54,221 nucleotides of DNA from Flavobacteriaceae bacterium (lineage in GTDB: Bacteria; Bacteroidota; Bacteroidia; Flavobacteriales; Flavobacteriaceae), in the NCBI GenBank assembly GCA_024644745.1, contig JAHEHF010000011.1, positions 1-54,221 on the forward strand. The letters are read 5' to 3'. Below, piece after piece: positions 28,387-36,884 of this stretch. Below the pieces are notes generated by a model. It made no database searches. It was not told where the DNA came from and was given only the letters and a program-made list of their open reading frames with translations. Position 1 is the stretch's first letter. Each line of letters starts with the position of its first letter. The position numbers were made by a program, and so were the translations under genes.

Positions 28387-30399
28387 ATGGAGGCACTACA
28401 GCTGTTTTTTATTTTTTTGGCAATTGCGGTTTCGGGTGCGATCGTGTATTACCAGTACATGCATGGCCGGAAACTGAGCAATATAATGAAATTTCCTGCT
28501 TTTTTAAGATTTGTGACCCTGCTCAGTGTTTTCATGCTCTTGATAAATCCGGGGTTTAGGCAAAAGGAATTTAAGATCGTCAAACCTGAATTACTGCTTG
28601 CGATTGATAATTCAAGCTCCATAATCTATGGTGGCTCAGAAGATTCAGTGAGGAAAATCCTTGCCGAAATTCTTTCCGATAAAGAATTGGAAAACAAATT
28701 TGATATTCGCAGATTCAATTTTGGGAATAGTCTGTCCTTTGATACACTGTTGCATTTTAAGGAGGACCAAACAAATATCCACAAGGCCATTGAATTGCTC
28801 AATGAGGCAGGAAGTCAGCATACGGCCCCAATTGTTCTGCTTACAGATGGAAACCAGACCTATGGCAGGTCGTATCGGTATGTGAATTCAAAACAGCCCG
28901 TATTTCCTGTAATCCTGGGTGATACTGTTTTTAGTCCCGACCTTGAGGTGAGTCTGGTAAATGTCAACGCTTATGCGACCATGGGAAATAATTTTCCGGT
29001 TGAAATATTTTTGAATTATAGCGGGGCCGGCGCTCTTGAAACCAGGCTGCATATTGAAAGGGACAAGGAGACGATTCACTCTGAAACGATTGTATTTTCT
29101 GAAAAGACCAACAGCCATCGTTTAGAAATATTTCTGCCTGCAGACAGTGAAGGAATGCAGTTGTACAGGGTATATCTGGAGCCATTTGACCAAGAAAAAA
29201 ACGAGGTCAATAATACCTATAGCTTTGGAGTTGAGATGATTAATGAGCAGACAGAAGTAGCCTTAATTTATGGTGTTCTGCATCCTGATCTGGGAATGAT
29301 CAAAAGAAGTATTGAATCAAACAAGCAGAGAAAAGTGGTTTTGTTGTCTTTAGAAGCATTGAAATCAACCAAAAAAGACTTTCCTATATATATTCTTTAC
29401 CAGCCGGAATATGATTTTAAGGACATATTTGAAAAGTTAAACGCCGAAAACAGCAGCTATTTTCTTATCACGGGATCCCATACCGACTGGCGTTTTTTGA
29501 ACAACATACAGCAAGCCTTTTCAAGGGAGCTGTCTGAGGTTACAGAGTCGTATTTCCCTGTTTTTCGTGGAGATTTTAAAACATTTTACAATGAGGATAT
29601 TGGGTTTGAAGGCTTTTCACCCTTAAAAGATTATTTTGGGTCTCTTTCATTCAAGGTGCCCCAGGAGACATTGCTTTCCCAACGTATCGATGGTATTTCA
29701 ACAGAGGAACCCTTACTCTGTATTTATAATGAGGGAAATAGCCGAAGGGTTGTGCTCTTTGGCGAGGATATTTGGAAGTGGCGTCTCTACAGCCGAAATC
29801 AGGATGGATCTTTTGATAAATTCGATCATTTTTTTAATGGCCTGATCCAGTACCTCCAGCTCAGTGACAAGCAAAAGGAAATGGAGCTTATCTATCAAGC
29901 CGTGAATTATGCAAACCAACCGGTAAGGGTACAGGTTAAAAATTATGATAGCAACCTGAACCCTGAATTAAATTCGGATCTGGTATTGCAGTTTAAGGAC
30001 TCAGCTGGAACCATCCCTTTTTTTGTCAGGAACAATGTCTATGAAATTCAATTACAGGATCTTAAGCCAGGGAATTACACCTTCACTGTAACCGATCAAA
30101 CTTCTAACGAGAAACAGGCAGGCTCCTTTGCGGTCATTCCTTTTACTATGGAACAAGAAAAAACAAGTGCTCATGTGAAAGGCCTGAATGAGTTGGCCCT
30201 TAATTCAAAGGGAAGTATCTTTTATCCTGACCAGTTTGGTCAATTGAAGCAGGCACTCATGGAAAACCCAAAATTCAGGTCGGTGGAAAAAGAAAGCATT
30301 AAAATGATTTCTTTAATTGATTGGAAGTGGCTTTTAGGCCTAATTGTGCTATCTTTGAGTCTTGAATGGCTGATCAGAAAATACAAAGGAATGATCTGA
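28387..30399 (+). CDS. VWA-like membrane protein of unknown function
   Basis: Inner-membrane protein of about 670 residues. Two hydrophobic segments lie at the N-terminus (roughly residues 3-22 and 37-56) and one at the C-terminus (WLLGLIVLSLSLEWL), a layout resembling BatA/BatB-like proteins. The segment after the second helix, LLLAIDNSSSI, is a MIDAS-like DxSxS motif, followed by a Rossmann-like VLLTDGNQTYG, so a von Willebrand A domain is likely near residues 70-190. A long periplasmic region follows. The frame could begin at a TTG at 28375, but the ATG at 28387 fits better. It precedes the prohibitin-like gene by 43 bases and is probably co-transcribed with it. Confidence 0.75.
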   Translation: MEALQLFFIFLAIAVSGAIVYYQYMHGRKLSNIMKFPAFLRFVTLLSVFMLLINPGFRQKEFKIVKPELLLAIDNSSSIIYGGSEDSVRKILAEILSDKELENKFDIRRFNFGNSLSFDTLLHFKEDQTNIHKAIELLNEAGSQHTAPIVLLTDGNQTYGRSYRYVNSKQPVFPVILGDTVFSPDLEVSLVNVNAYATMGNNFPVEIFLNYSGAGALETRLHIERDKETIHSETIVFSEKTNSHRLEIFLPADSEGMQLYRVYLEPFDQEKNEVNNTYSFGVEMINEQTEVALIYGVLHPDLGMIKRSIESNKQRKVVLLSLEALKSTKKDFPIYILYQPEYDFKDIFEKLNAENSSYFLITGSHTDWRFLNNIQQAFSRELSEVTESYFPVFRGDFKTFYNEDIGFEGFSPLKDYFGSLSFKVPQETLLSQRIDGISTEEPLLCIYNEGNSRRVVLFGEDIWKWRLYSRNQDGSFDKFDHFFNGLIQYLQLSDKQKEMELIYQAVNYANQPVRVQVKNYDSNLNPELNSDLVLQFKDSAGTIPFFVRNNVYEIQLQDLKPGNYTFTVTDQTSNEKQAGSFAVIPFTMEQEKTSAHVKGLNELALNSKGSIFYPDQFGQLKQALMENPKFRSVEKESIKMISLIDWKWLLGLIVLSLSLEWLIRKYKGMI

Positions 30400-30442
30400 C
30401 CGTTCTCAGATTGAAATAGTATAAATTATAAAATAAATTAAA

Positions 30443-31273
30443 ATGGCACAACAACCACAATTACAATTCCCTAAGGGAATATTGCCCATAGTTTTTATCG
30501 GGATCATCGCATTGATTTTCATTTCAAAATCGACCATTACCATCGAAGCCGGGGAGGCAGGTGTTTTATGGAAGCGATTTGGGGGAGGAGTAGTAACCGA
30601 CGAGCCGCCTTTAGGTGAAGGATTTCATCTGGTGGCCCCTTGGAATACGGTGATCGTATATGAAACCAGGCAACAGGAATTAACAGAGAAAATGAAGGTG
30701 CTTTCGTCCAATGGTTTGGACATTCAACTTGAAGCCACCGCTTGGTATCAGCCAACGACAGAGGAATTAGGTTACCTGCACCAAACCAAGGGAACGAATT
30801 ATTTGGACAGGGTGCTAAAGCCTGCCATGCGTTCAGCAACGAGAAGTGTCGTCGGAAGGTATACCCCCGAACAGATCTATTCGTCCAAAAGGGATGCGAT
30901 TCAGGAAGAAATATTTGATGAGACCAAGAAAATTGTTGAAGACCAATATATCCAACTCAATGATGTCTTGGTAAGAGATGTGACCCTTCCTACTGCCATC
31001 AAGGATGCGATTGAAAGAAAGCTCGGCCAGGAACAGGAATCTCTGGAATATGAATTCAGACTCGAAAAGGCCAAAAAAGAAGCTGAAAAACAAAGAATTG
31101 AGGCACAGGGTAAAGCAGACGCCAATAGAATATTAAGCGCCTCCCTGACCGATAAAATCTTAAAAGACAAAGGAATTGAGGCCACGCTTCAACTTGCTCA
31201 ATCTCCGAACTCAAAGGTTGTCGTTGTTGGAAGTGGGGGAGATGGTCTTCCATTGATCCTGGGTAACAATTAA
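30443..31273 (+). CDS. Prohibitin-like SPFH/Band 7 protein
   Basis: Membrane-anchored SPFH protein of 276 residues. One N-terminal transmembrane helix (GILPIVFIGIIALIFIS) is followed by the Band 7 domain and a C-terminal coiled coil rich in Lys, Glu and Ala (residues ~185-235). Segments such as YETRQQELTEKMKVLSSNGLDI and RSVVGRYTPEQIYSS are characteristic of prohibitins. Relatives form large rings that organise membranes and modulate proteases such as FtsH; the role here is inferred only. It ends just before a shared terminator. Confidence 0.9.
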   Translation: MAQQPQLQFPKGILPIVFIGIIALIFISKSTITIEAGEAGVLWKRFGGGVVTDEPPLGEGFHLVAPWNTVIVYETRQQELTEKMKVLSSNGLDIQLEATAWYQPTTEELGYLHQTKGTNYLDRVLKPAMRSATRSVVGRYTPEQIYSSKRDAIQEEIFDETKKIVEDQYIQLNDVLVRDVTLPTAIKDAIERKLGQEQESLEYEFRLEKAKKEAEKQRIEAQGKADANRILSASLTDKILKDKGIEATLQLAQSPNSKVVVVGSGGDGLPLILGNN

Positions 31274-31295
31274 TTCCTTATAGGACTATAAATAG

Positions 31296-31321
31296 AAAAG
31301 GCCGGTTTTTCCGGCCTTTTT
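31296..31321. terminator. Bidirectional terminator between convergent genes
   Basis: AAAAGGCCGG pairs with CCGGCCTTTT around a 5-base loop, followed by TT on the plus strand and preceded by A residues on the other side. Its 3' end overlaps the stop codon of the minus-strand neighbour. Confidence 0.88.
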
Positions 31322-32184
31322 TATTCGGATCCCTTGATTCGGATCATATCCTTTTTTACCTGTCCCTTTTGAAGCGCCCTGTAGTTCTCGTAACATTCAA
31401 GGACTGCTTCTATGATCTGGAGGTCACTCGCTTTATTGATAAACCTGTTGGAATAATTGCATTCTGACAAGAGATCATTTAATTCCTTGCGGCTCATGTC
31501 GAGGTAATCCATCATGATCTCACGACTGTATTTTTGTTCCATCATGTTTCTCATTCGATCGCCTTCTTTCAATTTCCTGAGCCTATCCATTTCCTTTGGT
31601 TTTTTTCCAAATTTGTTATACCAGAAATCAACCGGATTAAAAATCGCACCGAGACCGGAATTATAGTTTCTTTTATAGGAATTTCCCATCTCATAAGCCT
31701 GAGGAAGTCCGTTGATGTGGATCCGGCTGTAAGCGTCTGCAGGTACATTTTTTGAATCGACTACCAGCACGCCAATAAGTTTATGAGATTTTACTGTTAC
31801 CTCCTGCATATTCACAACTTTTTCATGAATGGCAATTTCAAGCTCATTACCTTTAAGAAGGTCATTTGTTATCTTTAATTTAATCGATTGAAATCCGATA
31901 TAAGATATGAAAATAGTATCATTGACGGTGGCCGGAATTTCAAATTGTCCGTTGTTGTTGGTAATCGTTCCGTCAACGGTGTTCAAATTTACAACATGGG
32001 CACTCTGCAAAGGCTTTTTATCCTCTATACTGATGATCCTTCCCCTGAGGTAATGCATTTTCTGATCTAAATTCTTTAAGATCGAATCCTTTTGTACCGA
32101 ATCCTTAATTACTTCAGTAACCTCTTGAGCGTTCACAAAGGCTGCGAGGCAAATCAATAAAAAAGAAAGCACAATTTTTTGCAT
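31321..32184 (-). CDS. Secreted carboxypeptidase-regulatory-like-domain protein
   Basis: 287-residue exported protein. The N-terminus MQKIVLSFLLICLAAFVNAQ is a Sec signal with a likely cut after NA. Residues ~45-130 contain LRGRIISIEDKKPLQSAHVVN and a GQFEIPATVNDTIFISYIGFQ stretch, the CarboxypepD_reg-like beta sandwich also found at the N-terminus of TonB-dependent receptors. There is no barrel afterwards. The C-terminal ~150 residues are charged and unrecognised. Function is unknown; a periplasmic or outer-membrane accessory role is plausible. Confidence 0.8.
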   Translation of the reverse strand: MQKIVLSFLLICLAAFVNAQEVTEVIKDSVQKDSILKNLDQKMHYLRGRIISIEDKKPLQSAHVVNLNTVDGTITNNNGQFEIPATVNDTIFISYIGFQSIKLKITNDLLKGNELEIAIHEKVVNMQEVTVKSHKLIGVLVVDSKNVPADAYSRIHINGLPQAYEMGNSYKRNYNSGLGAIFNPVDFWYNKFGKKPKEMDRLRKLKEGDRMRNMMEQKYSREIMMDYLDMSRKELNDLLSECNYSNRFINKASDLQIIEAVLECYENYRALQKGQVKKDMIRIKGSE

Positions 32185-32357
32185 GGGGCAATGATACTAA
32201 TTATTAAGGTATTTTTTTAATAAAATAATGTGAAAATTACCCGGACGCATCCTGATCTGCCTTACCAAATTTACCAATGCATTCGAAACAATGAGATAAA
32301 TTTTCCAAAGCTTGGCACCATTACTTTTCTTTATTTATTTGTCTTGGTAATGGAATA

Positions 32358-33041
32358 TCATAATTTAAAACTGACAATACCACAATCCATTTGGATGACC
32401 TGTCCTGAAACGGTCCTTGCTTTTTCACTCATCAAAAAATGGGCCATAGCAGCGACATCTGATGGTTCAAGGTAAGTTTTGAGAGGATGACGCTCTTTCA
32501 TTTTTTCCTTTATTGCATCATTTCTCAATATTTTTTCAGCAAGGTCTGTATTTGTGATGGTTGGCGCTATCGCATTCACTCTGACATGAGGAGCGAGCTC
32601 GGCACCCAGTGTTTTAACAAGGGCCTCAACCCCGGCCTTGGCCACTGCTGTGCTGGCATGAAAGGGCATGCCAAGTTTAACGGCAACAGTACTGAACATT
32701 AATATGGCAGGATTTTCACCTGCCTTTAAACTTTTTAAATAATGCTGAATCACATTGACAGCACCCAAAACGTTCAACTCAAAGTCTTCTTTAAAGTCCT
32801 CGAGGCTCAACCTGCCAAGGGGCTTCAAATTTATATTTCCCGGACAGTAAATGATACCGTCAATACTTCCGAGATCGGGCAGGGGGTCCTTTAAAACATC
32901 TATAGCGTGATGCTCAAGATTGGGATGGGTATATCCAATGTCAGTTCTGCTGAAATTGATGATTTTGTGGGTTTCTATCATTTCGGCAAGGGTCGCACGA
33001 CCAATACCCTTGCTACCTCCGACAATCAGGATTGTTCTCAT
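32358..33041 (-). CDS. Atypical SDR-family oxidoreductase lacking the catalytic Tyr
   Basis: Short-chain dehydrogenase-like protein of 227 residues. The cofactor loop VGGSKGIGRA at residues 7-16 and the C-terminal VSGQVIQMDCG are present, as is Ser117 in FSTVAVKLG. The Tyr that normally lies four residues before the catalytic Lys is missing: the region reads FHASTAVAKAG, with Lys135 retained and Thr131 at the Tyr position. It may use a different mechanism or only bind cofactor. Its gene is 46 bases after folE, last in the TetR-to-SDR run. Confidence 0.82.
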   Translation of the reverse strand: MRTILIVGGSKGIGRATLAEMIETHKIINFSRTDIGYTHPNLEHHAIDVLKDPLPDLGSIDGIIYCPGNINLKPLGRLSLEDFKEDFELNVLGAVNVIQHYLKSLKAGENPAILMFSTVAVKLGMPFHASTAVAKAGVEALVKTLGAELAPHVRVNAIAPTITNTDLAEKILRNDAIKEKMKERHPLKTYLEPSDVAAMAHFLMSEKARTVSGQVIQMDCGIVSFKL

Positions 33042-33087
33042 TTTAGTCTTTTTTAATATGATCGCCCTGAGACGCTTATCAAATGCA

Positions 33088-33816
33088 TCAGTCCTTAATG
33101 TAATTCTGTAATTCTGCTATTTTCTCAGCAGATTCAAATGCACCCCCGTAAAAAGAAGTGATGGTTGAAGAAGTCTCATCCTTGATGCCCCTGGATGAAA
33201 CACAGAGATGCTTGGCATCAATAATCACCGCAATATCCTCAGTCTCTAAGGCCTGCTTCAATTCGTCTGCGATTTGATTGGTCAAGCGTTCCTGAACCTG
33301 TGGCCTTTTGGCAAAATACTGCACAATTCTATTGAGCTTCGACAATCCTATTACTTTTCCCGATGAAATATAAGCGACATGAGCTTTTCCGATAATGGGC
33401 ACAAAATGGTGCTCGCAATTAGAATAGAATGTGATATTCTTTTCTACAAGCATCTGCTTGTATTGATATTTATTATCAAATAGCGCTACTTTGGGCTTGT
33501 TTTTTGGATTTAGTCCTGAAAAGATCTCTTCAACATACATTTTAGCAACCCTGAGGGGTGTCCCCCTCAGGGAATCATCATTTAGGTCAAGCCCGAGTGC
33601 TTCCATGATGGCTCTGAAATGAAAGGCAATGACTTCTTTTTTTTCTGAATCACTTAAGTCAAAGGCTCCTTCCACCATTGGAGTTTCAAGCCCGGTCAGC
33701 AAATGACTGTCACCAATTTCATCAATAGTAAATCCATTTAAATTGAAATCATTTTCTACGGAATATTTTATTTCTCTGTTTTTCATTGTTGTCTTGTCAA
33801 GTGCTTCCCTCAACAC
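33088..33816 (-). CDS. folE: GTP cyclohydrolase I
   Basis: Zinc enzyme producing 7,8-dihydroneopterin triphosphate, precursor of tetrahydrofolate and related pterins. The 242 residues include the zinc ligands in NCEHHFVPI and KHLCVSSRG, and the active-site stretch VIGLSKLNRIVQYFAKRPQVQERLT. The N-terminal ~50 residues are an extension beyond the minimal enzyme. In this gene context, pterins could serve as folate or as cryptochrome/photolyase antenna cofactors, but no photolyase gene is present. Confidence 0.95.
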   Translation of the reverse strand: MLREALDKTTMKNREIKYSVENDFNLNGFTIDEIGDSHLLTGLETPMVEGAFDLSDSEKKEVIAFHFRAIMEALGLDLNDDSLRGTPLRVAKMYVEEIFSGLNPKNKPKVALFDNKYQYKQMLVEKNITFYSNCEHHFVPIIGKAHVAYISSGKVIGLSKLNRIVQYFAKRPQVQERLTNQIADELKQALETEDIAVIIDAKHLCVSSRGIKDETSSTITSFYGGAFESAEKIAELQNYIKD

Positions 33817-33856
33817 GAAGGGCTATCATTTCATTTCTAATTCAAATTCTAATCTA

Positions 33857-34780
33857 TCAATTCTTGGTTATAAACTCATAGAACTGTCTGGTTCCTGAAC
33901 TTCTGATATACCCATAATTCAAGAACATTTGGTCATGTCCGTCATCATTGAGTTTGGCATAGTTGGTACAGGGCATTGCAGGTAAGTCGTTTGCTTCACA
34001 AGTACCGATTTCGTCTGCACCCCATATGAGTTGAACGGCTCCATTGTATTCCTTTGGAATCGTAATCGGGAATGTCCCGTCAGCATCAGCTACATTGGAT
34101 ACATAGAAATAGTAATAGTTAGAGTCATCTACAAAAGGCCCTACATCAGTAGCCAGATAAGTGGCATAGTCAGGCACATTGGCAACAGACTCTATGATTC
34201 TTTGCAATCCGTTAAAAGGTCCCTGGTCTCCGGCTGTTGGATGAACATAAGAGCTTTCGTTTACGGTATAAGTTCCTGCCAATCTTGTTGATACGGCAAG
34301 TTTTGAGATCACACCATTGGAGTGGGTCTTACCTTCACTGGTAACTGCTACATATCGCAGGGTCCAAAAGTCTGCAATGGCCAAATCTGAATCGCTTTCA
34401 GGCAATGGCTGACCGTTGATGGTCAATCCCTGGGCCAATTCATCATAAGTGGTCGAAAAAGAAAAGGCTCCGGTTTCTGTACTTGTCACTGGCACATTCT
34501 TCAATAAAATTTCATTCGAAGTAACACCACTTGCTGTGGTAAAACTTTTCAGGATGTCCACACTGGTGGTTTTGATGGCACCCTGGTATATCAGCATGTT
34601 AAAGGTATAATCCTGGTCACTACCAATGACATAATTCACCAGTTTACTGTCATTTCTGATCAACCCGCCTTCACTGTAACCAGCGGAGTTGTCGACTACA
34701 TTCAAATCATCATCATTACAAGCATAAAAAAGTACTGATGATAAAAAAACAAAACTCAAAACTTTTACTAGGTCTTTCAT
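33857..34780 (-). CDS. Lipoprotein of unknown function, probably surface-exposed
   Basis: 307-residue lipoprotein with signal MKDLVKVLSFVFLSSVLFYAC. The lipidated Cys is followed by NDDD, which resembles the acidic lipoprotein export signal that sends Bacteroidetes lipoproteins to the cell surface. The mature part is acidic, rich in Thr/Ser and Asp, and ends with an FLNYGYIRSSGTRQFYEF stretch typical of beta-sandwich surface lipoproteins. I recognise no enzymatic domain. It interrupts the flavin reductase-folE order and has its own upstream palindrome, so it may be separately controlled. Confidence 0.75.
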   Translation of the reverse strand: MKDLVKVLSFVFLSSVLFYACNDDDLNVVDNSAGYSEGGLIRNDSKLVNYVIGSDQDYTFNMLIYQGAIKTTSVDILKSFTTASGVTSNEILLKNVPVTSTETGAFSFSTTYDELAQGLTINGQPLPESDSDLAIADFWTLRYVAVTSEGKTHSNGVISKLAVSTRLAGTYTVNESSYVHPTAGDQGPFNGLQRIIESVANVPDYATYLATDVGPFVDDSNYYYFYVSNVADADGTFPITIPKEYNGAVQLIWGADEIGTCEANDLPAMPCTNYAKLNDDGHDQMFLNYGYIRSSGTRQFYEFITKN

Positions 34781-34823
34781 AATATCATATTTAAATTGTT
34801 TTCGTACTCATTTCTTATTATTG

Positions 34824-34848
34824 ACTGAGACTCAGTGAGACCCAGTGA
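34824..34848. promoter_or_regulatory. Palindrome and tandem repeat upstream of the lipoprotein gene
   Basis: ACTGAG-A-CTCAGT (34824-34836) is a perfect 13-base palindrome. It overlaps a 10-base near-perfect tandem repeat, TGAGACTCAG then TGAGACCCAG (34826-34845). It lies 44-68 bases before the lipoprotein start codon, a position suitable for an operator. Confidence 0.35.
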
Positions 34849-34913
34849 CTTTATTCATAGATAATTTTTCACACCTGACCCGTTTCAGAGCCCTTCATTT
34901 TTATATAATGCAT

Positions 34914-35573
34914 TTAAATCAGGTCCATGTTTTCAAAGTTTTTATAGCGCTTGTGAATTTTTTTTGGTCTTTGGTATGGCATTCTTTTAGGTAAATCAGG
35001 AACAACATAGCCATCCAGCCCATTTATGGCAGCTACATTTCCCTTGCTCAAGTCGACAAAACCGTCAGGTCTGAGCAGATCATCTTTGATAAAAATGTCC
35101 ATCACTTCACCGATCAGCATAATGGTACCATTGGCCCTGATCTTGTATTCCTCAAGATATCGCATGCCAATCTGAACGGGTGCTCCTTTAACGAAAGGTG
35201 CATCATAGTGCTCCTTGTATTCTTCTCTCAGCTTCGTCATATCGAATTCTGAAATTTTTTTGTCGTATTTGGCGGAGGTATGATGTGCATCCTCTATAAT
35301 TTCTGAATGGATATGATTAATTGTGTATGAGCCGGTTTCTCTTATATTGGAATAAGTGTTTCTGGGAACGCTTGTCGGGCGCATCAAGAAACCAAGAATG
35401 GCCGGACTCGAACCAAAATGAGTCACAGAACTAAATACCGCAACATTGCTGATCCCATCCATACTTTTCGATCCGATCAAGTTTGCTGATTTGAAACCAG
35501 AGCATGAATTGATCAGATTGATTTTGTACAGGTGTTCCAACTGTGCGATCTCATTTTGACTAAAATGCTTCAT
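34914..35573 (-). CDS. Flavin reductase family protein
   Basis: FMN-binding split-barrel protein of 219 residues. The GSKSMDGISNVAVFSSVTHFGSSPAILGFLMRP region is the usual flavin-binding N-terminal half of flavin reductase-like proteins, and YTINHIH follows. Such proteins reduce free FMN with NAD(P)H or bind flavin in flavoenzymes. The gene starts the base after the ABC1 kinase stop, so the two are translationally linked. Confidence 0.88.
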   Translation of the reverse strand: MKHFSQNEIAQLEHLYKINLINSCSGFKSANLIGSKSMDGISNVAVFSSVTHFGSSPAILGFLMRPTSVPRNTYSNIRETGSYTINHIHSEIIEDAHHTSAKYDKKISEFDMTKLREEYKEHYDAPFVKGAPVQIGMRYLEEYKIRANGTIMLIGEVMDIFIKDDLLRPDGFVDLSKGNVAAINGLDGYVVPDLPKRMPYQRPKKIHKRYKNFENMDLI

Positions 35574-36884
35574 TCAGAGATTTTTGAAATTATTGATACT
35601 GACTTCTTTGGCCTTCAGGTCGAACATTAAATTATAAAGTCCGAAAAAAGTTCTGTTCATGTATATAAAATGCTTGGAACCTCTGTTCCCGTTCATTTTT
35701 CTAAGTTGAGTATTTTTGCTGTATTTTTCGCCCAAGGCACTTATTCGGTTGAAAAAATCTGCATCAGAAAAATCAAAAGTTTCGGCTTGAAAAGGTTCTG
35801 TAAATACAGAGAGTAATTCATGGAACATGGCTGAGAAAAATTGAATTTCCTCAGGAGAGTCATCTGAACGCAATATCTCCAATTCAAACATTTTTGTTGC
35901 GAATAGGTCAGGATCATTTAAATTCTCTTTGATGGCCAGTTCAAAATACGGGACATAAAAACTATCCGGTATTTGTTTGATGCACCCAAAATCAAGGACA
36001 ATCAGCTCGGCCTCATCTGAAACCAGAAAATTGCCCGGATGGGGGTCGGCATGAACTCTTCGAAGATGATGGATCTGATACATGTAAAAATCCCAAAGCG
36101 CCTGTCCCAACTGATTCCGGTCTTCCTGCGATGTTTCCTTTGCCACATATTCGGAAAGGTGCAATCCTTTCATCCAGTCCATGGTAATGATTCGGTCTGA
36201 AGACAAACTCTTGTAATAATGAGGGAAAACCAAATTGGGTATGTGCCTACAATCCTCAGACATGGCCATGCTTTGTTCAATTTCCAATTCATAACTGGTC
36301 TCTTCCATCAATTTGTTTTCAATCTCCTTGAAATACTGGTCAGAATTCTTGCCTTTGATATTAAACATCTTCATGGCAATAGGTTTTACCAAGGCCAGAT
36401 CGGAGGCAATACTCCCAGCAACTCCGGGATATTGAATTTTGACGGCAAGGTCTTTTCCTTCTTTGGTGGCTAAATGGACCTGACCTATGCTGGCGGCATT
36501 GATCGAATTAGAATTAAATGAATCAAATACCTGATCAGGATGGCTACCAAAATATTTTTTAAAGGTTCTGATCACAAGGGGAGGTGACAGCGGGGGAACC
36601 GAAAACTGCGACAGAGAGAATTTTTCAACATATGCCTGGGGCATGATGCTTTTTTCCATGCTGAGCATCTGAGCTACCTTCAGGGCACTTCCTTTAAGCC
36701 GTTTCAAACTGTCATAAATGTCTTCGGCGTTATTTTCATTGAGCTTCGCACGAGCAGTGGTCTCATCCTGTGTTAATTTATCACTGTAATATTTGATATA
36801 ATTCACACCTAGTTTTGCACCTGTTGTGACCAGTTTGGAGGCACGCTGTACTTTGGAAATCGGTATTTTATCTATACTGTTCAT
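35574..36884 (-). CDS. ABC1/AarF/UbiB-family atypical kinase
   Basis: Protein kinase-like protein of 436 residues (ABC1/ADCK family). Visible motifs are KVAQMLSME, the family KxGQ motif with Ala for Gly; the loop NAASIGQVHLATKEG; the ATP Lys in LAVKIQYPG; the catalytic HADPHPGNFLV; and the metal-binding LDFGCIKQI. Relatives support ubiquinone synthesis or lipid homeostasis, with ATPase activity in several cases. Bacteroidetes use menaquinone, so the role here is uncertain. It is second in the TetR-led operon, overlapping the TetR stop by one base. Confidence 0.88.
   Translation of the reverse strand: MNSIDKIPISKVQRASKLVTTGAKLGVNYIKYYSDKLTQDETTARAKLNENNAEDIYDSLKRLKGSALKVAQMLSMEKSIMPQAYVEKFSLSQFSVPPLSPPLVIRTFKKYFGSHPDQVFDSFNSNSINAASIGQVHLATKEGKDLAVKIQYPGVAGSIASDLALVKPIAMKMFNIKGKNSDQYFKEIENKLMEETSYELEIEQSMAMSEDCRHIPNLVFPHYYKSLSSDRIITMDWMKGLHLSEYVAKETSQEDRNQLGQALWDFYMYQIHHLRRVHADPHPGNFLVSDEAELIVLDFGCIKQIPDSFYVPYFELAIKENLNDPDLFATKMFELEILRSDDSPEEIQFFSAMFHELLSVFTEPFQAETFDFSDADFFNRISALGEKYSKNTQLRKMNGNRGSKHFIYMNRTFFGLYNLMFDLKAKEVSINNFKNL

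Noticed and set aside
32280-32360. Inverted repeat CCATTAC/GTAATGG as a terminator of the SDR gene
   Set aside because: The stem is only 7 bp with a loop of about 20 bases and no T run follows on the minus strand.
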